A stretch of DNA of 64,000 nucleotides from QANA01 sp963665505 (GCA_963665505.1 OY762275.1:1178001-1242000), one strand, 5' to 3'; positions 24,327 through 31,962 are shown, counted from the first letter of the stretch. Numbers and translations are program-made. The notes: a model not told the origin generated them from the sequence alone.

Positions 24327-25769
24327 ATGGCAAAAGAAAAGAAAGAATTTGTGGAACAGATAACTTCGCAGAAAGACGATTTTTCCCGTTGGTATACCGA
24401 TGTGATCATGAAGGCCGACATGGTGGATTATTCCGACGTCAAGGGTTGCATGGTCATCAAACAATACGGATATGGGATCTGGGAATTGATGCAGAAAGAA
24501 ATGGACGCGCGTTTCAAGGCCACCGGCCATAAAAATGCCTATTTCCCGCTGCTCATCCCCGAATCGTTGCTGAATAAGGAGAGCGAGCACGTCGAAGGGT
24601 TCGCGCCGGAAGTGGCATGGGTCACCCACGGCGGCAAGGAAAAGCTGGCCGAACGGCTGTGCATACGCCCCACGTCTGAAACGATCATTTGTTCCATGTA
24701 TTCCAAATGGGTGCAGTCTTACCGGGATTTGCCCATCCTGCTCAACCAGTGGTGCAACGTCGTGCGCTGGGAGAAGACGACCAGGCCTTTCCTGCGCACA
24801 TCGGAATTCCTTTGGCAGGAAGGCCATACCGTGCATGCCACGCAGCAGGAGGCGGAGGAAGAAGCCGTCCGCATGCTGCATGTGTACAAAGACTTTGCCG
24901 AGAACGTATTGGCCATCCCCGTCATTATGGGCCGGAAGAGCGAAAAAGAGAAATTCGCAGGGGCCGACCACACCTATACGATAGAGGCCATGATGCTGGA
25001 CGGCCGGGCGCTCCAGATGGGGACATCGCATAATCTGGGGCAGAATTTTGCCAAGGTATTCGATATCAAATATCTGAGCAAGGACGGCAAGCAGGAATAT
25101 GTCTGGCAGACATCCTGGGGGACCTCGACCCGCATGATAGGCGGGCTCATCATGGTCCACGGCGACGACCGGGGTTTGAAGCTGCCGCCCAAAGTGGCGC
25201 CCATCCAATGCATGGTGGTGCCTATCGGCATGCATAAGGAAGGCGTGCTGGGAAAAGCAAGGGAAGTATGCGCGTCCCTGCAGGCCGCCGGGTTGCGTGC
25301 GGAAATAGATGAACGCGAACAAAGCGCCGGCTGGAAATTCAACGACTGCGAATTGCGTGGGATCCCCGTGCGGCTGGAGGTCGGCCCGCGGGATATCGCG
25401 GCCGGCAAAGCGGTCGCGGTCAGGCGGGATACATTTGAAAAGATCTCCGTACCTTTGCAGGGCCTGGAGGACTATCTCAGGGAACTGCTGGCAGATATCC
25501 ATAAAAATATGCTGGCAACCGCCAGGGCATACAGGGACGCGCATACGTATACGGCAAAGACTTTCGAAGAGTTGGTGGCGGGAATCGAAAAAGGCGGTTT
25601 TGTCAAGGCGCCGTGGTGCGGCAAAACAGACTGCGAATTGGAAATAAAGGCCAAGACCGGCATCACGACCCGTTGTATGCCTTTTGGCGAAGAGGAGGGA
25701 ACCTCCGGCACGTGCGTACACTGCGGGAAGCCCGCCCAAAAAATGATGTATTTCGCCAAAGCGTATTGA
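24327..25769 (+). CDS. proS: Prolyl-tRNA synthetase (archaeal/eukaryotic-type, short form)
   Basis: 480 residues; charges tRNA-Pro. It is the short class II form without the bacterial editing insert: the motifs FPLLIPESLL, RPTSETIICSMYSKW, RTSEFLWQEGHT are present and the C-terminal zinc-like domain ends RCMPFGEE ... CVHCGKPA and a terminal Tyr. The ATG at 24327 follows GGGGGGC; an in-frame start inside the T-box is excluded. Regulated by the upstream T-box. Confidence 0.96.
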   Translation: MAKEKKEFVEQITSQKDDFSRWYTDVIMKADMVDYSDVKGCMVIKQYGYGIWELMQKEMDARFKATGHKNAYFPLLIPESLLNKESEHVEGFAPEVAWVTHGGKEKLAERLCIRPTSETIICSMYSKWVQSYRDLPILLNQWCNVVRWEKTTRPFLRTSEFLWQEGHTVHATQQEAEEEAVRMLHVYKDFAENVLAIPVIMGRKSEKEKFAGADHTYTIEAMMLDGRALQMGTSHNLGQNFAKVFDIKYLSKDGKQEYVWQTSWGTSTRMIGGLIMVHGDDRGLKLPPKVAPIQCMVVPIGMHKEGVLGKAREVCASLQAAGLRAEIDEREQSAGWKFNDCELRGIPVRLEVGPRDIAAGKAVAVRRDTFEKISVPLQGLEDYLRELLADIHKNMLATARAYRDAHTYTAKTFEELVAGIEKGGFVKAPWCGKTDCELEIKAKTGITTRCMPFGEEEGTSGTCVHCGKPAQKMMYFAKAY

Positions 25770-25782
25770 ATAGAACGCTGTA

Positions 25783-25815
25783 AAAAATGCCCGTAGGCGT
25801 ACGGGCATTTTTTAT
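25783..25815. terminator. Bidirectional terminator
   Basis: AAAAATGCCCGTA/TACGGGCATTTTT stem with a GGCG loop between convergent proS and the exonuclease-like gene. Confidence 0.93.
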
Positions 25816-25836
25816 ATGCTTTTTTATGAAAGAAGA

Positions 25837-26625
25837 TCAGAGATTTTCCACCGCATGGAGACAAGCGCGCATTTTCTCCACGTCGAATCTTGGGTTATGG
25901 CAGTCTCCCTCTATATGGATGCCGAATAATTTGCATGATTTTTCCAGGGATAAAACCCGGCTGGCTACCTTTACGCACGCATCGACATTTTTGATCTTGA
26001 AGAAATTATACAGGTCGTTCCCGAAAGATTTTTTGATGAACAGCGCGTCGGTATCGCCGTACGTGTAGATCTTTTTCGCCCTGGCGAACATGTCGATAAA
26101 ATATCGCTCGTAACTCCGGATATGCTTGGCCTCGCAGATCTCGTCGATAGAGTAGGTGAGCAGCTTATTGTAAACGTGGCTCCAGAGCCTGCGGACATAT
26201 TTCGCATCGGAAAAGGGTTTTGCAACGCCTTCGTAGATGATCACTTCGTTTTCGCAGACCAATTCTCCATACCAGCCGCAGATGCGCATGTTCATCGCTT
26301 CGAAGTCGATGTACAGCGTCGGCTGGAACAAGGGCGACTCAGGCTCTTTCGCTTTCTGCTTATAGAGGTTAAAAACTGCGCTGGCCGGACCGAACGTATG
26401 TTTTATAATATTCTCATACTTGCCGTCGGGCAGTATCACATCGGTTTTTCTAAAAAGTTCACTGAAAAAACCGGCCATTTTCCCGATATACTCAAAATCT
26501 TTTAACTGTTTTTTTGTATACGGTGAATTATAAAAATCGGAAGGCTGCAACTTATCCAGCGAGGCAGTGCTTTTGAAGGGACGCGCGCCGCCGTTGAAGT
26601 AGGTATCATTTGCATTTTCATGCAT
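25837..26625 (-). CDS. Orphan DEDDh exonuclease-like protein
   Basis: 262 residues not matching a named family I know. The C-terminal two thirds fit an RNase T/DEDD fold: YIDFEA gives Asp107 and Glu109 (motif I), YGDTDALF gives Asp193 (motif II), and HNPRFD gives His243 and Asp248 with the exact H-x4-D spacing of DEDDh enzymes (motif III). The first 100 residues are a charged extension of unknown role. It should be a 3'-5' exonuclease on RNA or DNA if the motifs are real. The gene stands alone, with a terminator below and a 290-base AT-rich region above. Confidence 0.7.
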   Translation of the reverse strand: MHENANDTYFNGGARPFKSTASLDKLQPSDFYNSPYTKKQLKDFEYIGKMAGFFSELFRKTDVILPDGKYENIIKHTFGPASAVFNLYKQKAKEPESPLFQPTLYIDFEAMNMRICGWYGELVCENEVIIYEGVAKPFSDAKYVRRLWSHVYNKLLTYSIDEICEAKHIRSYERYFIDMFARAKKIYTYGDTDALFIKKSFGNDLYNFFKIKNVDACVKVASRVLSLEKSCKLFGIHIEGDCHNPRFDVEKMRACLHAVENL

Positions 26626-26916
26626 TTCCCATGCGCAGATTTTTTCTTTTACCGTGAATAATTTAATATTTAACGAAATTTTATATCATCCTATCTTTTA
26701 TCTTTATAGTAAACATAAAAAATATACCATATTTTATTCTTTTTTGCAAAGGAAATCAATTTTTGGCGAACAGCGGAGAAAATCGTTTTTCCCTTATACG
26801 ATTTTTTGAAATCGAAGAGTAGGGTTTTTGTATGTTACAACTTTTCCAGTCATGCATATTGTAATACTACAAGATTTTAAAAATCAAATGGAATTACACA
26901 GCGGAAAGGGAAAAGT
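26626..26916. other. AT-rich divergent intergenic region
   Basis: About 290 bases between the divergent exonuclease-like and endolysin genes. It has long A/T runs (ATAAAAAATATACC, TTTTATTCTTTTTTGC) and probably holds both promoters; I see no single convincing -35/-10 pair and no gene. Confidence 0.4.
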
Positions 26917-27747
26917 ATGGTGAAAATCGTCCAGAATTATACTACAAAAAACGATGGGTACAAATATAACGGCGTGTTGGACCCCAAAGGCATCATGATC
27001 CATTCGACCGCCACCCCCGGGGTCATGGCCGCGGATTTCAGAGACCGCTTCGACATGCCCGGTCTTAAAAAATCCGTACACGCCTTTGTAGACGATGCGG
27101 TCTGTATACAGTGCCTGCCATGGAACAAAAAAGCGGGGCATTGCCTGCTTAGCGGCAACGACACGCACCTCGGCATAGAAATGTGTGAACCCAAAGAATG
27201 GCAGACCGACAAGATTTATTTTGATAAGGTGTACGCCAATACGATGGATGTTTCCGTTTATCTGTGCGAACTGTTCGCGCTGACGGAAAAAAATATCCTT
27301 TCCCACGCGGAAGGATATAAACTAGGGATCGCTTCCAATCATGCGGACGTCGGCCATTGGTTCCCGCTGTTTGATACCGATATGGACGATTTCCGGGAAG
27401 ACGTACGGGCGGCCTTATCGGCGAAGAAGGAAACCGTGAAAGGCTTGCAGCGTGCGCTGAACGCATCGTATGACACGAAACTGGCCGTGGACGGCATCAT
27501 CGGCACCAAAACGACCGCCGCCGTGACGGCGCATCATCTGTATTATAAGAGCAAAATGATGAAGAACGAGTATGTGAAGTGGGTGCAGAGCAGACTCGTT
27601 TCCAAAGGGCATGATTGCGGAGAAACGGGGATAGACGGGATATATGGCAAAAACACAAAAACCGCAGTGGTTGTTTTCCAAAAAGAGAATAATTTGTTAC
27701 AGGATGGAATTGTTGGCATAAAAACAGTATCTGTCCTTGTAAAATAG
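26917..27747 (+). CDS. Phage-type N-acetylmuramoyl-L-alanine amidase (endolysin)
   Basis: 276 residues. The N-terminal 160 or so form an amidase_2/PGRP domain (GIMIHSTATPGV with His29, LGIEMCEP, NHADVGHWFP), which cuts the peptide from muramic acid. Two peptidoglycan-binding repeats follow (LQRALNASYDTKLAVDGIIG and VQSRLVSKGHDCGETGIDG). No signal peptide, as expected if a holin releases it. GGAAAGGG precedes the ATG. The next two genes encode a holin and an XhlA-like protein, so this is a phage or tailocin lysis cassette, without other phage genes nearby. Confidence 0.9.
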   Translation: MVKIVQNYTTKNDGYKYNGVLDPKGIMIHSTATPGVMAADFRDRFDMPGLKKSVHAFVDDAVCIQCLPWNKKAGHCLLSGNDTHLGIEMCEPKEWQTDKIYFDKVYANTMDVSVYLCELFALTEKNILSHAEGYKLGIASNHADVGHWFPLFDTDMDDFREDVRAALSAKKETVKGLQRALNASYDTKLAVDGIIGTKTTAAVTAHHLYYKSKMMKNEYVKWVQSRLVSKGHDCGETGIDGIYGKNTKTAVVVFQKENNLLQDGIVGIKTVSVLVK

Positions 27748-27816
27748 AACAGGGGAGGCACAAAACGGCGGTCTGTGCTGCCAAACCGCATACATGCAAT
27801 AAGGAGGTGAACGGCA

Positions 27817-28089
27817 TTGGATATTTCAGAGTTTATAAAACCCGAACTTTTTGTACTGGTGCCCGTACTGTATTTGGTCGGGATGGGCATCAAAAAATCC
27901 AATATCAAAAGTAAGTTCATACCCCTCATACTTGGTTTGACGGGTATCTTTCTGGCTTTGCTCTATATGCTTACGATCCAGCCATTCGGCATAAATTCCA
28001 TTTTTGCCGCCATTACGCAAGGGATCTTATGCGCAGGGCTTTCTGTGTACGCAAACCAAATGTTTAAACAACTGAAAAAAACGGAATGA
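27817..28089 (+). CDS. Phage holin family protein
   Basis: 90 residues with three hydrophobic segments (LFVLVPVLYLVGMGI, FIPLILGLTGIFLALLYML, AAITQGILCAGLSVYA) and a charged tail, matching phage holins of the Hol44/holin_5 type. The start is TTG at 27817: the strong site AAGGAGGTGA lies six bases before it and no ATG fits. Located between the amidase and the XhlA-like gene. Forms membrane holes releasing the endolysin. Confidence 0.85.
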   Translation: MDISEFIKPELFVLVPVLYLVGMGIKKSNIKSKFIPLILGLTGIFLALLYMLTIQPFGINSIFAAITQGILCAGLSVYANQMFKQLKKTE

Positions 28090-28112
28090 ACGGGTACGGA
28101 GGCGATATTCAT

Positions 28113-28331
28113 ATGGATCAAGGAATTTTGACGGCCATCCTGGCGTTTGTCGGCACCTTGGTCGGCTCGCTCAGCGGCGTGCTTGCCAGCGCCAGATTGA
28201 CCAACTTCCGGCTGCAGCAATTGGAAAAAAAAGTTGAGCTGCACAACAAACTTGTCGAGCGGGTTGCCGCGGTCGAACAGCAGAGCAAAGGCAATACGCA
28301 GAGAATCGATGCAATAGAAAAAATCTTATGA
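28113..28331 (+). CDS. XhlA-like/holin accessory protein
   Basis: 72 residues: one N-terminal membrane segment (ILTAILAFVGTLVGSLSGVL) followed by a heptad-like coiled coil (LQQLEKKVELHNKLVERVAA ... RIDAIEKIL). This layout resembles XhlA/DUF-type hemolysin-like proteins of phage lysis modules. The ATG at 28113 is preferred over one at 28086, since GGAGG lies ten bases before it. It closes the cassette, before a strong hairpin. Confidence 0.75.
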   Translation: MDQGILTAILAFVGTLVGSLSGVLASARLTNFRLQQLEKKVELHNKLVERVAAVEQQSKGNTQRIDAIEKIL

Positions 28332-28335
28332 CACA

Positions 28336-28359
28336 AAGGGCAGGCGAACGCCTGCCCTT
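28336..28359. terminator. Terminator hairpin after the lysis cassette
   Basis: Perfect inverted repeat AAGGGCAGGCG/CGCCTGCCCTT just after the XhlA-like stop; convergent with the XRE gene. Confidence 0.75.
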
Positions 28360-28378
28360 GCTGCATAAAACCTTTCGG

Positions 28379-28711
28379 TTAAGAATTCTTTTCTTCCAAA
28401 ATCCAATCGATAAACCGTACGATCAGCCTTCTTTCTCTGCTGTTGCATTTCTCTATTTTTTTTGCGATCGTGTCCGCAAGATACGCCGTGGATGAATAGA
28501 CCGAACCAAGCAGAAGGTAGTCGGGCGTTACGTTCAAAGCAGAACAAATCTTCACCAGGGTTTCTAAACTGGGAATAGAATACCGGTTTTCTATATTGGA
28601 AATATAGTTGCCGCTCATTCCTATTTTTTCGGCCAACTGCTCCTGGGTCAGACTATTCTTTTTTCGTTCTCTGGCTATTCTTCGCCCAACTTCTTTATAA
28701 TCGATTTCCAT
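28379..28711 (-). CDS. XRE-family phage-type repressor
   Basis: 110 residues with a helix-turn-helix over about residues 8-65 (LTQEQLAEKIGMSGNYISNI) and a short C-terminal helical tail. Similar to small repressors of prophages and mobile elements. It faces the lysis cassette and sits next to a consensus promoter reading away from it, so autoregulation or control of that promoter is plausible. A ribosome site is not obvious. Confidence 0.85.
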   Translation of the reverse strand: MEIDYKEVGRRIARERKKNSLTQEQLAEKIGMSGNYISNIENRYSIPSLETLVKICSALNVTPDYLLLGSVYSSTAYLADTIAKKIEKCNSRERRLIVRFIDWILEEKNS

Positions 28712-28768
28712 AGATTAACACTAACAATAAACCGGGAAAATTTTAATACATTATAAGAGTATATACAC

Positions 28769-28797
28769 TTGACATTTGAATTATACACAAATATAAT
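28769..28797 (+). promoter_or_regulatory. Perfect consensus sigma-A promoter
   Basis: TTGACA at 28769-28774, a 17-base spacer, TATAAT at 28792-28797. It is the best promoter in the window, divergent from the XRE gene, and reads into a structured leader, a tiny membrane peptide frame and then a small lipoprotein gene. Confidence 0.88.
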
Positions 28798-28849
28798 GAG
28801 AAGGTAATTACATTTTTAATCCGAAAGCAAATAAAAGGCAACCCGGAAA

Positions 28850-28912
28850 GCGGCGTACATGCGGGAAGTTTCCATCCGGCGGCAAAAGAGAGTATTTGCA
28901 TGTAAAAGCTGC
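28850..28912 (+). other. Inverted repeat in the leader after the consensus promoter
   Basis: GCGGCGTACATGC (28850-28862) can pair with GCATGTAAAAGCTGC (28898-28912) as two short stems with a small internal loop, about 50 bases downstream of the promoter. It could be a regulatory 5' structure; no known riboswitch is recognised. Confidence 0.4.
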
Positions 28913-28935
28913 GAGTATGGACGGAAAAGAGGAAA

Positions 28936-29019
28936 ATGGCAAATATGCGATTGTATATCATCGTATTCGTGATAATTAGTCTGGTTGCGGTTATCAGTAT
29001 CAATCATATGACGAATTAG
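28936..29019 (+). CDS. Candidate 27-residue single-span membrane peptide
   Basis: The frame from 28936 reads MANMRLYIIVFVIISLVAVI then SINHMTN. It is nearly all hydrophobic with a basic residue before the span. AAGAGGAAA lies just before the first ATG (very close) and 12 bases before the second at 28945. It is about 140 bases downstream of a perfect promoter. Size and layout recall type I toxin or leader peptides, but such short frames also occur by chance; no antisense RNA was identified. Confidence 0.4.
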   Translation: MANMRLYIIVFVIISLVAVISINHMTN

Positions 29020-29131
29020 CCATAGGTATAGGGGAAATGGATCCGGACAATACTGCCAATGTGGAGGAATGGGAACTTATTCGAGATTTTTTCGTCTTTT
29101 CATATAGAACAACATATTAGGAGTGTTTTAT

Positions 29132-29506
29132 ATGAGGAAAAGTATGCGGATAACGGTTCTGTTCATAAGCTCCGTTCTTGTTTTCACGGCGGGGTGCTGC
29201 GTCGGACATTCTATCTGGAAAGACGATGCGGAAGAAATGGCCCAAACGTTCTATGCCGAGATAACTTCGATCGACGGCACACATTTTGCCGTGGAAGGGC
29301 TTGCTGTCAACGATATCAACCACCGCGGTTCGTTTACGTTCGACAGTACGGACGAGACGCAATTTATGTGGAGGGGCACAGAGATCGATGTGTCCGATCT
29401 TTTGATTGGCGATACTATTTCTATTACTTACAATGGGGTAATGTTGGAAACTTACCCCGTGACCATTTTGGGCGTCGAGCGCATATCTTTGCTTTCGGAT
29501 AGGTGA
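29132..29506 (+). CDS. Small lipoprotein, DUF3221-like
   Basis: 124 residues with a short signal ending TAGCC (probable lipidated Cys) and a compact beta domain: FYAEITSIDGTHFAVEG and LIGDTISITYNGVMLETYP. This layout resembles the DUF3221/YobA group of OB-fold-like lipoproteins. TTAGGAG is well placed before the ATG. No catalytic residues; role unknown. May share the transcript starting at the consensus promoter 330 bases upstream. Confidence 0.75.
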   Translation: MRKSMRITVLFISSVLVFTAGCCVGHSIWKDDAEEMAQTFYAEITSIDGTHFAVEGLAVNDINHRGSFTFDSTDETQFMWRGTEIDVSDLLIGDTISITYNGVMLETYPVTILGVERISLLSDR

Positions 29507-29546
29507 GGGTCGTTTCATTGATGAAGATAAGTTCCCCAAAAAACAA

Positions 29547-29580
29547 CAAACCAGCGAAGGAAAGTTTCTTCGCTGGTTTG
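29547..29580. terminator. Bidirectional terminator
   Basis: CAAACCAGCGAAG/CTTCGCTGGTTTG stem with an 8-base loop between convergent lipoprotein and ferritin-like genes. Confidence 0.92.
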
Positions 29581-29595
29581 TGTCAACAGACTGGG

Positions 29596-29898
29596 TCAGG
29601 TCAGCTTTTCGATTTCTTCTTCTACTTCCCCGGCGCCCTCCGCGTAGAACGCTTCTTCCGCAGGTTCCAGTTCTTTCAGGAGACGGAGGAATTCTCCGGC
29701 ATGGACCCTTTCTTCATCGGCGATATCCTTCAAAACCGTGATCGCCAATTTATTGTCCGTAGATTCGGCGAGTTGCATATATAGCTGAATCGCCTCATAC
29801 TCAGCCGCGACCATGAAGCGAATCGACCGAACGAGTTCCGCATCCGTGAGCTTCCTTTTATTCGCAAGTCCTGCAAAGGGTTTTCCAAAATCTGGCAT
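29596..29898 (-). CDS. Ferritin-like protein (rubrerythrin-like)
   Basis: 100 residues: two helices with carboxylate/His motifs AAEYEAIQLYMQLAE and DEERVHAGEFLRLL, the EXXH-type di-iron pattern of small ferritin-like proteins, some of which are encapsulin cargo. The half-ferritin length means it must pair as a dimer to build the iron site. The start at 29898 (MPDFGKPFAG) follows AAGGAGGC; an upstream frame to 29946 is not needed. The acidic tail (EVEEEIEKLT) could be a docking peptide. No encapsulin gene lies nearby. Likely iron or peroxide handling. Confidence 0.85.
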   Translation of the reverse strand: MPDFGKPFAGLANKRKLTDAELVRSIRFMVAAEYEAIQLYMQLAESTDNKLAITVLKDIADEERVHAGEFLRLLKELEPAEEAFYAEGAGEVEEEIEKLT

Positions 29899-29990
29899 AC
29901 TGTAAGCCTCCTTCATATCCGTTTGTATTTTGTATAATGGCTTCATACAAAACTAATATATAGTTCGACAAAATGTGAAAGAGTTCCTTT

Positions 29991-30138
29991 ATGTCTCAAA
30001 AATATTGCGGCCGGTTCATTTCGGGATAAGTCCCGACGCAAAGCGGATTCTCTGCCGGAAGATTTTTATTGCCACGGCGGAAAGATCGTGCACATCGCCC
30101 GGGAAACGCTTGCGGGCCTGGAACGCTGGAGGCTTTAG
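29991..30138 (+). pseudogene. Possible frameshifted relic of a small gene
   Basis: A frame from ATG 29991 reads MSQKYCGRFISG and stops at 30027. In the next frame the same stretch continues DKSRRKADSLPEDFYCHGG and KIVHIARETLAGLERWRL to TAG at 30136. The second part has a codon composition like real coding sequence, so a one-base shift near 30025 may have broken a protein of about 49 residues. I do not recognise the family. Low confidence; it could be chance. Confidence 0.3.
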
Positions 30139-30202
30139 CAGGGTAAAAAAAGCTCGGATATAGAAAATTTTAAAAAATTCCCGTATATTGAACATATTTT
30201 TC

Positions 30203-30231
30203 TTGACAGCAGGCAGGCAGTATGATATTTT
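30203..30231 (+). promoter_or_regulatory. Promoter of cspA
   Basis: TTGACA (30203-30208), a 17-base spacer, TATTTT (30226-30231). Transcription would start near 30238, giving a leader of about 120 bases, typical for cold-shock genes whose mRNA leader folds with temperature. Confidence 0.75.
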
Positions 30232-30357
30232 TAATGTGTATTCAAATTGATTTCTCTGATCTCGCAATTTTTTTTGTAAGTCATTGTTTATTAATGGTTT
30301 ACGTGGAAAGCGGGTCTTTGTTTTTATTTGGTACAAATATTTTTTTTGGAGGTACCT

Positions 30358-30567
30358 ATGAAAGGTACAGTTAAATGGTTCAATGATCAAAAAGGGTTTG
30401 GGTTCATTTCCAATGACGACGGCGGCGAGGATGTGTTTGTACATTTCTCTGCGATTGCCTCAAGCGGTTTCAGGTCTTTACAGGAAGGGCAAAAGGTAAC
30501 TTTTGACGTCGAGACAGACCCGAAAAACAGCAGTAAACTCAGGGCGGTTAACGTAACGGTAGACTAA
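30358..30567 (+). CDS. cspA: Cold shock protein
   Basis: A 69-residue single cold-shock domain with RNP1 KGFGFI and RNP2 VFVHF; binds single-stranded RNA/DNA as a chaperone. TTTGGAGG precedes the ATG. It has its own promoter, a long AU-rich leader (30238-30357) and a strong terminator. The gene symbol is used generically; paralogue identity is unknown. Confidence 0.95.
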   Translation: MKGTVKWFNDQKGFGFISNDDGGEDVFVHFSAIASSGFRSLQEGQKVTFDVETDPKNSSKLRAVNVTVD

Positions 30568-30607
30568 GCAGCCGAACTATCGGAATGCTTGTCACATAAA
30601 AGAAAAA

Positions 30608-30637
30608 CAATACGGCGCGTATCTACGCGCCGTATTG
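30608..30637. terminator. Terminator after cspA
   Basis: AATACGGCGCG/CGCGCCGTATT with a TATCTA loop, followed by a T-rich stretch. Confidence 0.88.
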
Positions 30638-30688
30638 TTTATTTTGCAGAATGTTTTTCGGTATCAGATGGACAGGAGCGGATGCCAG

Positions 30689-31102
30689 CTATTTTTTGAA
30701 GCGCATATTATAGCAACGTTCGGTAAAACCAACGGATTTCCAGAACGAAATGCCCCTCTTGTTCCAGACATAAACATCTATATCGATTTCTTGGACCTGT
30801 AGGCAGGCAAGCAGAGCATAAAACGCCGCTTTACCATACCCCCTTCTGCGGTTTTCGCGGCAGATGAAAAATTGGCGCAGATAAAAGGGTGTTTTCGTCA
30901 TGTTTACCAGCGCATACCCAACACGCGCGCCGGCCGCTTCAAAGAGGAATGCTTTGTAGCCAGAGCGGAGGAACCCGGCCATACGCTCTTCCAATTGAGG
31001 TAGGCTCATCGTATTTTCGGCTTGTTCATCTTCGATAAGCATGCGGTTCAATCGTGCCAATTCCGCAATATGATCGGGTGTGGCGGCAAGGATATTGATC
31101 AT
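30689..31102 (-). CDS. GNAT family N-acetyltransferase
   Basis: 137 residues with the acetyl-CoA motif region REN RRRGYGKAAF and the C-terminal YVWNKRGISFWKSVGF, typical of GNAT enzymes. Substrate unknown. The ATG at 31102 follows AAGGAGTTC. Stands alone, downstream of a 300-base AT-rich intergenic region, converging on the cspA terminator. Confidence 0.88.
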   Translation of the reverse strand: MINILAATPDHIAELARLNRMLIEDEQAENTMSLPQLEERMAGFLRSGYKAFLFEAAGARVGYALVNMTKTPFYLRQFFICRENRRRGYGKAAFYALLACLQVQEIDIDVYVWNKRGISFWKSVGFTERCYNMRFKK

Positions 31103-31468
31103 TTCAAGAACTCCTTCTTTTCATTCTTTCACGTACAATAAACGATTTGTAAGCATTTGATAAACATAAAAAGCCTCTTTGAATCGGGTAAATTGTCCGT
31201 AATGTATAATTATAATATTGTATAGCTAGATAATAACATTCGGATGATAGAAACACAATAATTTTGCATGTCACCCCAGCGGAAGGCGGTCATGGGAATC
31301 ATTAAGAAAATAGGGGTATAGTGCATGCTTTTTTATCAGTGTATAAATGATCTCTGAGGTTCAGTGATCGTCACATTTTGTAAAAAAGAGGAAATCAATA
31401 TATGAATGTATAATTTAAAAGTTAATATCTATTTAAAAGAAAGAAGAGTATCTGAAGGAGGGGTAAAA
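31103..31468. other. AT-rich intergenic stretch, no gene seen
   Basis: About 365 bases, clearly AT-richer than the flanks (for example ATGTATAATTATAATATTG near 31200). It contains -10-like boxes and probably promoters in both directions. No protein or RNA gene was recognised. Confidence 0.4.
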
Positions 31469-31744
31469 ATGACAGATAAAAGTACAATGATTGTTGATAT
31501 AAAACGAAGTAAATTTATTATTACAGATTTAACAAATAACAATTTAGGGGCTTATTATGAAGCTGGGTATGCGGCAGGAAGGGGTTTACCAGTTATAAAA
31601 TGTTGCTCGCAAGAATGGTTTGATAAGATCCATTTTGATGTTAATCATGATAGCTTCATAATTTATTCTGATTTAGCTGATTATAGAGATAAATTAAAAA
31701 AACGTATTAGAGCGACAATTCCCAATGCTATTTTAGAAGGTTAA
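31469..31744 (+). CDS. Truncated nucleoside 2-deoxyribosyltransferase-like protein
   Basis: 91 residues from ATG 31469 with the strong site GAAGGAGGGG. The sequence SKFIITDLTNNNLGAYYEAG and GLPVIKCCSQEWFDKIHFD is the C-terminal half of a nucleoside 2-deoxyribosyltransferase/TIR-like fold (family form: ADLTxNxxGVYYEAGxA), often found in phage-defence genes. The N-terminal half, including the nucleotide-binding start, is absent. Codons are AT-rich, unlike neighbours, pointing to transfer. Could be a remnant or a small stand-alone domain. Confidence 0.7.
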   Translation: MTDKSTMIVDIKRSKFIITDLTNNNLGAYYEAGYAAGRGLPVIKCCSQEWFDKIHFDVNHDSFIIYSDLADYRDKLKKRIRATIPNAILEG

Positions 31745-31910
31745 TAAACTCTTTTCTACTTACGGGCAGGACAACCGTTATATTTCCTTCGCCTCCATCA
31801 GCTTCAGCGCTGTCCATGTACAGTGATTTCTCATGCGGGGAATAAAAGAACAGGCACAGTACATCCTTACTCTTTTTGTCATAAAATATAGTCAAAATCA
31901 TATTGTACAT
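31728..31910 (-). CDS. Hypothetical short protein
   Basis: About 60 residues from 31910 (MYNMILTIFYDKKSKDVLCL), containing SAEADGGEGNITVVLPVSRK, which looks like real protein sequence, but no family is recognised. It overlaps the end of the convergent deoxyribosyltransferase-like gene by 17 bases. A longer frame to 31973 runs into tRNA-Lys and is rejected. No clear ribosome site. Confidence 0.35.
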   Translation of the reverse strand: MYNMILTIFYDKKSKDVLCLFFYSPHEKSLYMDSAEADGGEGNITVVLPVSRKEFINLLK

Positions 31911-31933
31911 GAAGAAAAGAACATCAGGAGTAA

Positions 31934-31960
31934 GAAAAAACCGCTCTATCAAGCGGTTTT
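31934..31960 (-). terminator. Terminator of the tRNA-Gly/tRNA-Lys transcript
   Basis: On the minus strand AAAACCGCT/AGCGGTTTT with a short loop and T-run follows tRNA-Lys directly. Confidence 0.85.
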
Positions 31961-31962
31961 TC

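Noticed and set aside
24081..25808. 575-codon minus-strand frame across proS
   Set aside because: It covers the T-box leader and the ProRS gene in antisense; composition is rich in His/Arg/Pro as expected of a shadow.
31255..31320. Possible attachment-site repeat of the tRNA-Lys 3' end
   Set aside because: I looked for a copy of the tRNA-Lys end left of the AT-rich islet and found none, so no att pair is claimed.
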